From positions 91,160,996 through 91,224,995 of the forward strand of contig CM067373.1 in the NCBI GenBank assembly GCA_034401795.1: DNA of 64,000 nucleotides, in the 5' to 3' direction. This document shows positions 45,589 through 56,303 of this stretch, one piece after another. How positions within the stretch are numbered: position 1 is the first letter of the stretch; each line of letters begins with the position of its first letter. The notes beneath the pieces are model-generated. The model worked only from the letters and a program-made list of their open reading frames with translations. It searched no databases and was not told where the DNA came from. The DNA comes from Chaetoderma sp. LZ-2023a. Its lineage: Eukaryota > Mollusca > Caudofoveata > Chaetodermatida > Chaetodermatidae. The position numbers and the translations under genes were made by a program.

Positions 45589-46795
45589 TCTATTATCACT
45601 GCCTTTAGATGCTCTCAATTTCCTTCCATCTTTTTAATCTAGCTTGGTCCTTAGGAGTATCCTTCATCATTCTCGCTCTATGGTTAAGTTCGCGTCTTCC
45701 TCATCATCATCGTCATCCATTCATCCTTCTCTAGGATCGGATATTTTGTCTAGTGACATTTCCTCTATTGTGGATGATTGTCAGGATTCAGTTACTCTTT
45801 CGTCTCATGATCCCTATCAGGGCAGACCCTCTGATTCCAAGTTTCTATTTTTAGAGCTGCTGAGAATGATTGGTCCAGTACTCACCAATGGGTGTCAGAT
45901 TCTCTTCATATTGATTTACAGCCTGAATGTACTATCCATATTTTGTTTGAATCTCCTTTGGTTCCTGAAGACAATAATTATTTTAATCGCATTCTTCCGA
46001 TTAACAATTTTTCAGCTGATGTCTTAGATTATTTTTCTCAGCAGGCTTGTTTTTCTGATTTCTCACTGGTCCCTCCTGACTTATCTTCATCCATTAGAGT
46101 GTCTCTTTCTGACTTTGATGCTACTAAGTCTCTATTCGGCGATGCTTGGGATCTTATCAAAGATACTGGTAAGTCTGGAGTTTCGGATTCTGCCATGATT
46201 CGATCGTTAGACCAATCTGCTAGGCCTAGATTTAAGCTTTCCAATTTTTCAGCTCTTCTTTCAGAATCTATCAATTTTAATCACGTTCTTCCGATTAACA
46301 ATTTTTCAGCTGATATCTTAGATTATTTTTCTCAGCAGGCTTGTTTTTCTGATTTCTCACTGGTCCCTCCTGACTTATCTTCATCCATTAGAGTGTCTCT
46401 TTCTGACTTTGATGCTACTAAGTCTCTATTCGGCGATGCTTGGGATCTTATCAAAGATACTGGTAAGTCTGGAGTTTCGGATTCTGCCATGATTTGATCG
46501 TTAGAACAATCTGCTAGGCCTAGATTTAAGCTTTCCAATTTTTCAGCTCTTCTTTCAGAATCTATCTTTAAGGTTTCCTCTAGAGGTCAATCTATTCCTC
46601 AGTCTGCCTTGACCTGTATGGCGAATATTTCTAGATTTAACCTTGATTTGGATGCTAGATTGGTTGGTTTTGTCAACAACTGTTGTAGGAAGAGAGCTCT
46701 TTGTTTTTTAGCTATTTCCCAGAAACTTAAGGACACTCTTATCTCTAATTCCTGTTTTGGCAAGGAATTGTTTGGCCTAGGGTTTTTCGATTAAT
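45589..46795 (+). pseudogene. DIRS-like gag region, middle part, with 294-bp duplication
   Basis: Continues after the MITE with a Ser run (about 45695-45720) and a long frame at 45892-46497. That frame holds two copies of a 98-residue block beginning near ILPINNFSADVLDYFS; the DNA repeats are 45980-46273 and 46274-46567. After the second copy come LDLDARLVGFVNNCCRKRAL and CFGKELFG. The duplication is exactly in frame, yet a TGA at 46495-46497 (CGA in the first copy) closes the frame. Confidence 0.55.
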
Positions 46796-48785
46796 CGCGA
46801 TAATATAATTCAAAATGATCGTGGACGATTATAAAATGAAATCGTATGATCGCCATGTTGAAATTTTTGTCAAGACACTTTTACGCTTCTGAAACTCTGC
46901 TAGCGTTACTAATCATGGAAACAAACATCCAGCTATCAGCCGATTGTGTGAATGATTAAAAAAACTAAATAAATAACTGACTTGTTTGTATTGACTCATG
47001 ATTAGTTTTAGATTAATAAAGATTGTTCACTTGGTCGCTATTTGTCATTGTTGTTGTAGTCACACACGCTTATACCACATTCCCCATTCTCTGAATAGCT
47101 ATGCGTTAACGGTTTTCCCCAAAAAGTTCTAAAACTGATGCCATGGAAATGCAACGTATTTTCTCCCGTAAAAATTCTCATCGCCTACGCCTATGTTTAA
47201 TGTATACATCAAAACATCACCGAGGAAGTGAAATTATTTGATAAGAGCACAATTTGATATAAAATGGCGTCGCGAAAAAAATACAAATCACATGATTCAC
47301 CTCCATTTGAAGAGTTTATTTTAGAGCGAGTACTCGGACATAAATATTCTGGAATCGGGGACTCGGAACTCGGGAATTTCTATATATATTGTCATTGCGC
47401 TATAGGAACTGAGTCAATCTAAAAATATAGGCGTGGCTTCTACGAGAATACACCTAATGTATAGACTGGCCATCTTATTACGTCATCGCAATGACTAGAC
47501 TGTTACACAGACTCCACTTCGGCGACCAGACATATCGGGACTCAGTCCATCTCCGTAGCGGACTGTAAAAGGAACACTATGGATCATGTTGATTTTGGTA
47601 TCGTCTTAACCTCTGGATCACTAGCTTAATACAGACATTAAAATGGACTTGATCCACCCAGTGGTTCGTGTGATATCAATATCTACGCAACGTCAGCAAA
47701 TTCTGGACCTCATTTTGTGTGCGACAGATGTGCGACAGATCTTAATTTTGTGACGAATTCAGAGGGACTATTTTTCTGTTAGCTACTTGTCACACAGAGT
47801 ACTATATGCTTTATACCATCTAGTTTTACATGAATTAATATTGTCTGGTATGAGGAGAGTAGCGCTCGTGTCCTTTTAATGTTCAATTCTCTCTACCACC
47901 TTATTCTGGTGGAAATCACTGCGCCAATGGCTACTCAATACATACGAGATACTTTTCTCGATCTCGAATCGAAGGAGATTTCGCGAGATACAAATGGAAC
48001 TGAGTATTATACTGATCTGAATAACGGGTACCCGTTTGATAAACTCCCGTTAGCGTATAATATCTCGCGAGAACACGCCACCTCGCATCACAAAAGAGCC
48101 GCTGGCTCGCCAACTTAAGAAGCCGGCTATATTGTCATTCGTAATAATTCAATTTGGATCCTTTAATGTTGATCGGCGTTACAAAGTTGATGCACATTTT
48201 CTCCAGTACTTGTTTGGTTCATAAATTTGGTCTTAAAATATATTTATAAGGAGGCTATTTAATCACGCCAATACTGTTTTAAGCACATTTTGACTACAAA
48301 AGTGTGGAATAAACGTTATTATATCTTGAACATACGTGGCCTACTATTAGTATTAATCTAATAGGTGGTCGAGATTTACAAATCCGAGGCCTGTATTGAC
48401 TTATACAGGGGTCGGAAATGTATCACGGCAGAGATCGGTCTGAAGTAGACACTGAAGTAGACACACCATGGGACATGATTGTTATTATTATACACGCTAT
48501 TCTTACACATTTTCCTATACAATCTGCTGAGTTAGGGGTGGGCTTCTAATACAGAGTTTTGGTGTTTTGAAACTGCTAAGAAATCGTTGGAGCTCATATG
48601 TCAAAGTTAGGGGGAGGGCTTCTATTAGAGCATAGGCTACAATTACGCGAAATACGGTACCGTCCGTTTTCTGTCTAGAAAAATCTTGATACATTCCTTT
48701 GTTTGCAATCAGCAACTGGTGTATTCTGTCCACGTATGTATACCCATGTGCCTAACCCATAATCTTACAATCTGCAGTAGCATAA
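46778..48785. mobile_element. Unresolved insertion in the gag region
   Basis: Gag-like sequence stops at TAGGGTTTTTCGATTAATCG and resumes near TCTGATCCTCAAGCTTC. The left boundary resembles hAT ends such as the one at 7660. I could not find the matching right end or a target duplication. GGACTCGGAACTCGGG (47367) and two GGGCTTCTAxTA segments (48540, 48615) hint at more than one element. Confidence 0.4.
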
Positions 48786-49046
48786 TACTGATCTGATCCT
48801 CAAGCTTCTTTTCCCTCTCGTACCTTTGTGAATTCCAATAGATCCTTTAATCGATCTAGATCTCCTCCTTCTAGGCCTTCCTCTCGGAATCAGTCTCCTC
48901 GTAGATGCCCTTCTCCTCAACGTAGGTCTCCTGTTCAGGATAAATATTCAGATGTTGTTTCCAATAGGTCCAGAGTGCAAATCCCATTTAGGAAACGATC
49001 TAGAGGTTCTCGTAAGGCGGGTGGTCATTTTCATCCTTGTTTTTGA
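48786..49046 (+). pseudogene. DIRS-like gag region, C-terminal Ser/Arg-rich part
   Basis: The frame reads RTFVNSNRSFNRSRSPPSRP and on through repeated RSP and SPQRR motifs to RKRSRGSRKAGG. A basic Ser/Arg-rich tail would suit RNA binding. It overlaps the start of the RT frame in a different register. Confidence 0.5.
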
Positions 49047-50454
49047 TGTCATAAGTTCAGGAGATGGCGCTTTTGTTACTTTTCCAGCAAATTTAAATTT
49101 TCAATCCCCTACTATTTCAAGTTTTCCAAGCATCCCAGTAGGCAATCATCTTTCCAGGTTCAGCGATTACTGGGATATGCCCATTCAAGACCAGTGGGTT
49201 CATCCTTGTTGGAAAGAAAATCTTCCTCTTTCTGTCATTCCTGGTTGGACCCCTGTTCCTTCTTGCTCAGAGAAACTCTTAGCTCTGGAATCAGAGATTG
49301 TGTTTGATATCAAAACATGTGGTGGAGGAGGTTATGGATTGGCAATGCAATCCAGGTTACTTCTCAACCATGTTTCTGGTTCAAAAGAAAGGGGGGGGGG
49401 GGGGAGAGAGACCATTATAAATCTGAAATGCCTAAATCTTCAAATTGTGAGCCCATCCTTTAAGATGGAGACGTTTCTGTCCATCATTCAATCTCTCCAG
49501 GTGGGTTTGTGGACGATATCTATCGATCTCAAAGGTACGTATTTTCAAGTCCCTATTCATCCGGCATTCCGCAACTTCCTTCGTTTTGCTTACAAAGGCA
49601 GAGTTTGGCAGTTTTGCAGTTTCCCAGGGTGGACCACCTCCCCGTACGTTTTCACTCGAATAGTATCGTCAGTAGCCTCTTGCCTTCATCTTCAAGCGAT
49701 CTCAATTCATGTCTATATAGACGATTGGATTTTCAAAGCTCCCAATCCTGTATCCCTCATTGCAGGTGTATCAGATGCTATCCAGGTGTGCCTTCACCTA
49801 GGTTGGATCATCAATGTGGAAAAGTCGCGTCTCTCCCCAAGCCAAGTTTTTACCCACCTGGGAGGCACTTTTGGCCTTTCTCAAGGGAGATTATTCCCCT
49901 CCCTCCCCAATGTCCAGACGTTGATGTCCACAATTCAAGCTCTCAAGGTAGGTCAATTAGTTTCTGCCAGATCCTTTCTCAGAATCATAGGCCTCATGGT
50001 TTCAGTAGAAAAAGTGATTCCTTGGGCTCCTGTGATGAGAAGACCCTTCCAGTTTTATCTTGTGGCCCATTGGAATCAGTCTCTAGATTCTTTGGATCTT
50101 CCAATTCTCATCAAGTTCTCTCTCATAACACACTGCCGGTTTTGGAAAGCCCATCAGTCCCTTTTGTTAGGGGTTCCTCTCCATCCTCCAACCCCTCAGG
50201 CAATCATCTTCACAGATGCATCCCTGGAAGGGTGGGGAGCCATTTGGGATTCCAGGAAGATTTCAGGAGCCTGGACCCTCACAGAATCTTCCTACCATGT
50301 CAACTTGCTAGAACTGTGGTCTGTTTTCCATGCCCTAGTTCATTGGGAACCCTTGATTCTCGCATTACTGCCCACCTCAAGCCTTCCCTCTGTCAAATTT
50401 CTTTTTTGGACGTTGGGGGGAGGGGGGGGGGGGCGGCTTGAGGCATCATTGTAA
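48952..50454 (+). pseudogene. DIRS-like reverse transcriptase and RNase H
   Basis: A 500-codon open frame. Early parts include IQDQWVHPCW and IINLKCLN. The RT palm has LKGTYFQVPIHP (about residues 197-208) and the catalytic YIDDW (255-259). HLGGTFGLSQGRLFPS and SFLRIIGLM follow, typical of DIRS and related elements. RNase H begins at TDASLEGWGAIW (Asp 422) and continues to HVNLLELWSVFHAL. A run of about 15 G at 49388-49403 falls where relatives have a Gly-rich KKGGGWRPI segment, and a second G-rich run ends the frame near 50440. The first 40 codons probably are not native. No recombinase follows. It lies in the sense direction of PRKD. Confidence 0.7.
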
Positions 50455-50599
50455 TGGTCATATCTTGTTAGATTAGTTATATTCAACATAAGATATTCAT
50501 TATATCATTCAGCCTTTGGGTATACCCAGATATGTCGGTTTTTAACATATTTGGGGATTTCAGAATGAAATTTCCTGTCATATAATGCGGAGTATTTAG

Positions 50600-51005
50600 G
50601 TTAATTTTAATGTCAGCTTTAGTCAGATATTCAGAGCCGAGTAGTGACAGGATCATCTGCCTCTTCATGGATCTGCTTAAAGCTGGCTTATATGACTGGA
50701 TTCTTGAAAGGAATGAAGTCTTGGTTGCTACAACAAGGTCATGTGATAGCTATCAGCCAATGAGGTTGTCATTGTGCATAATGATATACTCAGTGGCTAT
50801 GGGTATTGGATTAACCCTCTTCTTGGCTCATTCTGAGATATAGCATTCAAGCGAATTACTATGGATCTCATCATTAGAGAGAGTATGGAGATTCCTGAAG
50901 AAGCCTTCAGTCACTCTATAACCACAATACCCAGCAAACATTGGCTGGAAAAATTCATCCTACTACGCTTCCCTTCAGAGAAGGAAAGAGCAATAGTAAT
51001 GCAAG
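50600..51005 (+). other. Exon-like coding fragment, unidentified
   Basis: At about 50843-50990 an open stretch reads ITMDLIIRESMEIPEEAFSH then KHWLEKFILLRFPSEKERAI, bounded by TATAG upstream and GGAG|GTAGGT downstream. The 'W..KF...E.E' pattern is faintly like gag/ORF1-type proteins of retroelements, but I do not identify it. 50455-50840 shows no recognised features. Confidence 0.25.
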
Positions 51006-51879
51006 GAGGTAGGTATATGTAATTAGTAAAACATAAGGCCAGACACTCTGGGTCGTCTGGTCGATTAACGATATTGCCAATCGGTATATTTGACAACTTT
51101 CGCATGTCAACTCGGCCTTATTACTGACGGTAATTTGAAGAGTAAGTTTTCTCAGAAATTGTAAACAAAGACACGCATCGATGATTGAGCTTATCACTCA
51201 GATTGTTTATCTATAACCTTATTGTTATTTCGTGACCAGAGGGAAACGAAATGGATTTATATATTATTGGTTCTGCTGCCCTCTTACCACAATCTATAAC
51301 TTTCTCGGTTAAATTAGTCATTGAGTAACTGAAAACTTAGAAGTAACAGCACATTTACTAATAATTATTGATGACTGGAACTTACTAATAATTCCTTAGA
51401 AAACAAATATTTTACTATTGCCCTGGTTACAAACATTCTATCACTATTTACTGTGTGGCCAGTATCCTCTGATCAAAGATATAGAGAACCGGGGCCCTGA
51501 AATAAACTTGCACTATCATGGAAGTGTGCCCAAAATCAAAAACAATTGTCACATTTGAACCTGAAATTCCAGAACTTCACATTTACAGTCATTATAAATG
51601 TAAGATGCTGAATATTTTGAATCCAATGTCATACTCCCTCATTGGACTATATATGCCCACCATTTATTATAGTATTCATTTCATTTCTGCGCTAAAATGA
51701 GGGCAGTGTATGACCATAACAGCTGTTGTCGGGTCATAATGTTTACCAGTATATCCCTTAGTCCGACTGCTCTCACTCAACCTGCCCCTGTGACAAATAT
51801 CTGTGACATGGGTGGGTTGAGTCAGAGCAGACTCGAACTATATATCCCTATGATCTTGCGCCATACATGTATATTGTTA

Positions 51880-52063
51880 ACCATCTAACAGTTGAGTCAG
51901 ACCAAAACTGCTGCAGTTGTCTAGGAAAATGTAAATTTTTCAACCAAAGTAAGAATATCTTTGAAAATGTATCACTGGAATGACTTGCTCTTGGTCTGCA
52001 TATGGGAATTGTCTGTGAGAAAATTGAAATTTTCATGAAAAAATTTGATTGTTAAAGTCTTAA
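51880..52063. mobile_element. Palindromic MITE, family A (decayed)
   Basis: From TTAACCATCTAACAGTTGAG to TTGATTGTTAAAGTCTTAA, with the hairpin tip deleted. Confidence 0.6.
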
Positions 52064-52390
52064 TATAACTCTTAGAATTCTAACTTTCTCCTGCTAAGTA
52101 GGCTGATGGATTTACTAACATGGATTTTATAAAGAGAAAAATTTGATGGTCTGTGTAAAATAAGACTGCTGGGATATTGCAATTGCCTCCATTCATCTGT
52201 CTATCGTCCATCTCCAAAAGCTTTTGGTAGAATTCAATCAAAATTATTAATGTAAATTACTGATATGATTATGGATTTGGAGACACCGTATACACTAGGC
52301 TCCATCGCAATGAATCGGCCACGAATGACGCACAGCAAATATGATTCGACGGCAGTGAAATATACAACATAAATCCGTACACAAGCAGGA

Positions 52391-52602
52391 TTAACCCTTT
52401 TCTCGATGAATTCCCCATATCTCATTTTAATGATACCATGACGGAAAACTGGTGAATATTTTAAAATTAGTTTGACTGCAAACTGCCTTAGGCAGCAATG
52501 GCTTTCAGTCAAATTAATTACAAAATATTCAATAGAATAAATTTTATATCGTAAGCATCATAATTTTTCAGGGATATGTCGGTGAAAATGAGAAAGGGTT
52601 AA
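52391..52602. mobile_element. Foldback MITE, family B (complete, 212 bp)
   Basis: TTAACCCTTTTCTCGATGAA at the left and GAAAATGAGAAAGGGTTAA at the right, with TTAA at both ends. The central hairpin runs from TTTGACTGCAAACTGCC to GGCTTTCAGTCAAATT. This copy shows that family B has the same TTAACCC termini as family A. Confidence 0.82.
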
Positions 52603-52764
52603 ATAATAGATGAATCCAATCTGTCACCCAAGTATATGACATCATAATGAATTACATCACGTAGACTGACGTCACAATCAAAAAATATATTGAATGACGT
52701 AGCTAAGTCCTTCATGAACTTTTAAAAGTCTGTCAGTTGTACGAATTGTATGTCCTTACTATTT

Positions 52765-52832
52765 AATAAACATTCTGTTGAATAATTGAAAACAGACCCC
52801 AGTCAAATTAGTTTCAAAATATTTAACATGTT
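52765..52832. mobile_element. Foldback MITE fragment, family B
   Basis: AACATTCTGTTGAATAATTG followed by AGTCAAATTAGTTTCAAAAT; the central hairpin is missing. Confidence 0.6.
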
Positions 52833-52945
52833 AACTGTTAGTTATCATGGAATTGGGAATTTAGGATTCAAACTGATCGCTACACGCGCACATCATGGAC
52901 AGAGCTTACCTAGATATGGGGCAGAGCTAAAAGTGGATTCATCTA

Positions 52946-54603
52946 TACACCTGTGCAAAAGTTAAGCACCACCCTATTTTTACGCACATGCGAGGGTATA
53001 TTCATGTGCTTTGAAGAAAGCAATAGCATAAACATTTATGTACCCATCCATCTTAGTGCAAGAGGTAATAATGCAACAAGAGGAATGCTGATTATGATGG
53101 TGGGGAAACACTGTATGTTTTTGTTTGAACTTGAAAACGAGGCCTGAATATGGTTACGTTGACAAAACTGACAACTATTGCCCTACAGTTGACACATGTG
53201 GCTAGATTGTCATTAATGGTGTCTGAAAACGAAGTTTAACATCTGTGCACGAGTTTGAGACTGTCATTATTAATACCGGGTATATCCACCTTGTGCCTGG
53301 ATGACGGCCTGGACACGACGTCTCATGCTGGTCACCAACCGACTGATACGCCATTGTGGTATTCGTTGCCATTCAAGATGGAGTGCGTCTGTTAATTCCT
53401 GTAGGTTCTGCACAGGAGGATCCCTCCTCACTATGTTTCCCAGAATGTCCCAGATATGCTCAATAGGGTTCATGTCAGGGCTCCTTGCTGGCCATGGTAG
53501 GGTTTCGATGGCATTCTGGCGGAGGTATTCATGCACAGCTCTAGCACGATGTGGTTAGGCGTTGTCATCCATGAATATAGGGTGGGTTCCAGGTGCATGA
53601 TGTACAAAATGAGGGACCACAACTCTATCCAGTATGGAATCTTGATATCTTTGTCCATTTAGTGTTCCAGGTACAGTCAACAGATCCAGCTTACAATCAA
53701 GTGAGATGCACCCCCATATCATAACGGAACCTCCACCAAATGGAACTTCTTCCATGATGTTACGTTGGTCGTACGTCGTGCGTCTGGACCTCCATACACG
53801 AGTTCGACCATCTGTGGCATGAAGCAGGAACCGACTTTCATCAGACCAGTGTACCAGTCTCCAGGATCTCATGTTCCAGTGTCTTCTTTCGTTGCACCAC
53901 CTCAGACGCTCCTCTTTGTGGTGTGCAGTGAGGAGAGGACGTCTGACAGGTCTCCTAGCTTTCATGTCAGCAGCATACAGTCTCCTTTTGACGGTAGACA
54001 TTGACACTCTATTGCGCGTTTCCCATTGCTGGCTGAGCACTCTGCTGTTGGTGAATGGAGATCTCCTAACAAGGCGTACTAGGGCTCGATCATCACGGGC
54101 AGTAGTCTTCTTCGGTCTTCCAGATCTAGGTCTGTCCTTCACCTCGTTAGTTTGCCCATGTTTTGCAATCAAACGACTGATTACAGTATGGTTAATGTTC
54201 AGCTGTCTGCCAATCTCTCTGCATGACATACCAGTGGTATGCATGCCTATGATTTGCCATTTCACACGATCACTTAACCTTCGTCTTGCCATAGCGGTTC
54301 ACAATCAAGAGCTAATTCTCTCTGTACAAATAAACCACGGTCATGAACACAAAATTCCTAATCTTGTCGCCTAAATCTGTATGTAATGTTCTACACCTCA
54401 AACTGGACTTTTACATAACTGAACACGTGTGCTGTTTCCCGCCACGCATGGACATCAAGCGGCGTGAAGTCATGCATGCATGTGCATTTCGTACTTGGAA
54501 TTATGTCAGCTAACGCGGGGACAAAAAGTATGGCAGCCTAGTTGTACCATCATGTTTCTACGTTCTATTGTTTTTGCTGGTGCTTAACTTTTGCACAGGT
54601 GTA
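52946..54603 (-). mobile_element. Tc1/mariner transposon, 1,658 bp
   Basis: Terminal inverted repeats start TACACCTGTGCAAAAGTTAA and continue GCACCA, perfect for 26 bp at both ends. The TA target duplication is at 52944-52945 and 54604-54605. A transposase lies on the minus strand. Sequence between the left repeat and the gene (52973-53269) is non-coding. Confidence 0.95.
53270..54292 (-). pseudogene. Tc1-type DD34E transposase with one stop
   Basis: It would cut and paste the element at TA sites. The first 245 codons (MARRRLSDRVKWQI onward) hold a helix-turn-helix region (about 1-55), RSGRPKKTT (57-65) as the GRPR-like hook, a second DNA-binding part ending near residue 115, the first catalytic Asp in HWSDESRF (D151), GGGSVMIWG, and the second Asp in FMDDNA (D243). 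A TAA at 53557-53555 stops it there. The same frame continues PHRARAVHEYL, then SPDMNPIEHIWD with the catalytic Glu, giving 34 positions between Asp and Glu counting the stop as one residue. It ends GGYTRY at 53270. No frameshift was seen, so this is a young copy with a single nonsense change. Confidence 0.95.
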
Positions 54604-54965
54604 TATTAGAAAATCTAAATTTCTGTCATGTCTTGTCAATTCCAGTCTGCTGTGTTTAACCCTTTCACTGACAAATCCTGGAAACAATGTGCCATGGCCA
54701 ATGATGGTGGTGGCCTAATTTCTCAATCCGAAAGAAATTTACATTTTTGTATAAAGATTTTGAATTAATTACCTTCCTGTATCTTATCGCCTTGGGTCCT
54801 TTCATGATCCCCATGTTTTTAAAAAATGGGGATATTATAATCGGTTCCATCTACCTATCTGTCGGTCCATCATGCCATCCCCTCCCAAACAGGTGGATAG
54901 AATTCAACCAAATTTGGTATGTGGGTTACCCATGATTGAGCTTTGCAAGACAACATTTAGATTTG

Positions 54966-55115
54966 GTTCCGCCCCCCCCCCCCCCCATATGCATCAGGGG
55001 GTGGGGTCCAAAGGTCAAATATCCTAAAAACTGTCCGTCAAGCCATCACCTCCTAAACTGTTGTGTGGAATTTGATATGGGTGGGGGGTGGGGGTGGTGG
55101 AGTTTGGCTTAAATT
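54966..55115. repeat. C-run and GGGGTG-rich low complexity
   Basis: A C run of about 15 at 54971-54986 and GGGTGGGGGGTGGGGG near 55078-55098. A decayed AGCTCACC-type monomer (ATTCAACCAAATTTGG) lies at about 54902. Confidence 0.8.
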
Positions 55116-55616
55116 TGGCTCCGCCCCAGGGATGGGATGGAGTAGAGGTCAAAGTGGTGAACATGGGTTCTGCTATGACGCATCATCGACCAAGCAATCT
55201 AGTTATCACTTACTTTCCATCGACGGGTAGATCCAATTTTTAAAGCATAATCGTGTTGTTGAGAACTTGGTGCTTGATAGATAACATTATGAACAAGAGT
55301 AATCAGAGATTGTAAACCACTGCTGAGCCTGCCCTACCAGTTCGCTCACAATATAGCATTTTAAAAATAAATTTTCACACATCCAAATTTGTTAAATCTT
55401 AATGTATGATCGCACCCTCTCCTTTGTTAAAATTTGCGCAAAATGTAACCAGTAGTTTCCGAGATGTCCATAGATTAAAATTTCTATCCAATCTGGATCC
55501 TGTGGTTTTGTCCAGATCACAGCCAACTTCTGGAAATCCTTGTTTAGGTTATGTTGCTTTGTTGTGTTAAAATTTGAAACCGATATGATCAGTATTTTAG
55601 ATGCAATACCAGACAG

Positions 55617-55655
55617 AACACACACACGCACGCACGCACGCACGCACACACACGT
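55617..55655 (+). repeat. (CACG/CA)n microsatellite
   Basis: ACACACACGCACGCACGCAC and on; a short tandem repeat. Confidence 0.9.
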
Positions 55656-55715
55656 AATAGCCCATTCCCCTTGCAGGACAAGCGTAAAGACCCTGCAGTC
55701 TAAAAAAGTAATCTG

Positions 55716-55806
55716 TTGACTATATTTTGATAAATTTAATTGGAATCTATTGTTGCCTAAAGCAGCAGCCCCTTCCAATCAAATTGGACTCGATATATTC
55801 AACAAA
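55716..55806. mobile_element. Foldback MITE core, family B
   Basis: ATTGGAATCTATTGTTGCC pairs with GCAGCAGCCCCTTCCAAT, with family B flanks. Confidence 0.65.
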
Positions 55807-55921
55807 TCTACTATGCAAAGTCCAGTCTGATTACATATGAGATTCTCTCTCCCTCTCACTTCGAGTAAACTTTATTTGATATTTGCATTGATAGTTTACA
55901 CAATACAGTATTTAAATATTA

Positions 55922-56137
55922 TTAACCCTATAACATGCAAGTCGGCTAAAATGACTACAGCAGTGACCTTGAAAAATGTGCATTTGCAGATCGTGAGACT
56001 ATTTTCGAAAATGTACGACTGGAATGTCTGGCGCAATAACTGAGTGGTAAATTTTCAAACAGATTCTCTTTGTCTGGAAATTGATATTTACTATGAGATG
56101 TAATTTTTTTTAGCAAATTTAAGTGTTACCGGATTAA
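55922..56137. mobile_element. Palindromic MITE, family A
   Basis: From TTAACCCTATAACATGCAAG to GTGTTACCGGATTAA. Confidence 0.75.
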
Positions 56138-56303
56138 TAAAAATCCAAGTTTAAATTCGTTTTCATTTTTCTCTCAAATGGTGTTTCAAGCTGAAAAATA
56201 AAAGAATAGATACATTAATAATGTTGCAAGATGAACAGCAGCAAACACCAGTAAGATTGACAAAAATGGAGAGGGCAATCAAGTGCAATAATAGGGGTGT
56301 CGG

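Larger units (their letters stand above)
43590..50450 (+). mobile_element. DIRS-like retroelement, interrupted and truncated
   Basis: A Ser/Pro-rich gag-like region (43590-46795 and 48790-49045) and a reverse transcriptase plus RNase H frame (48952-50454) lie in the same direction. The order and the RT/RNase H motifs fit DIRS-type tyrosine-recombinase elements. No tyrosine recombinase or terminal repeats are seen after 50454, so the 3' part is missing. A hAT MITE (44142-45580) and a second insertion (about 46778-48785) interrupt gag. Confidence 0.65.

Noticed and set aside
51840..54374. Plus-strand 167-codon frame over the transposase (53871-54374)
   Set aside because: A shadow of the minus-strand Tc1 transposase.
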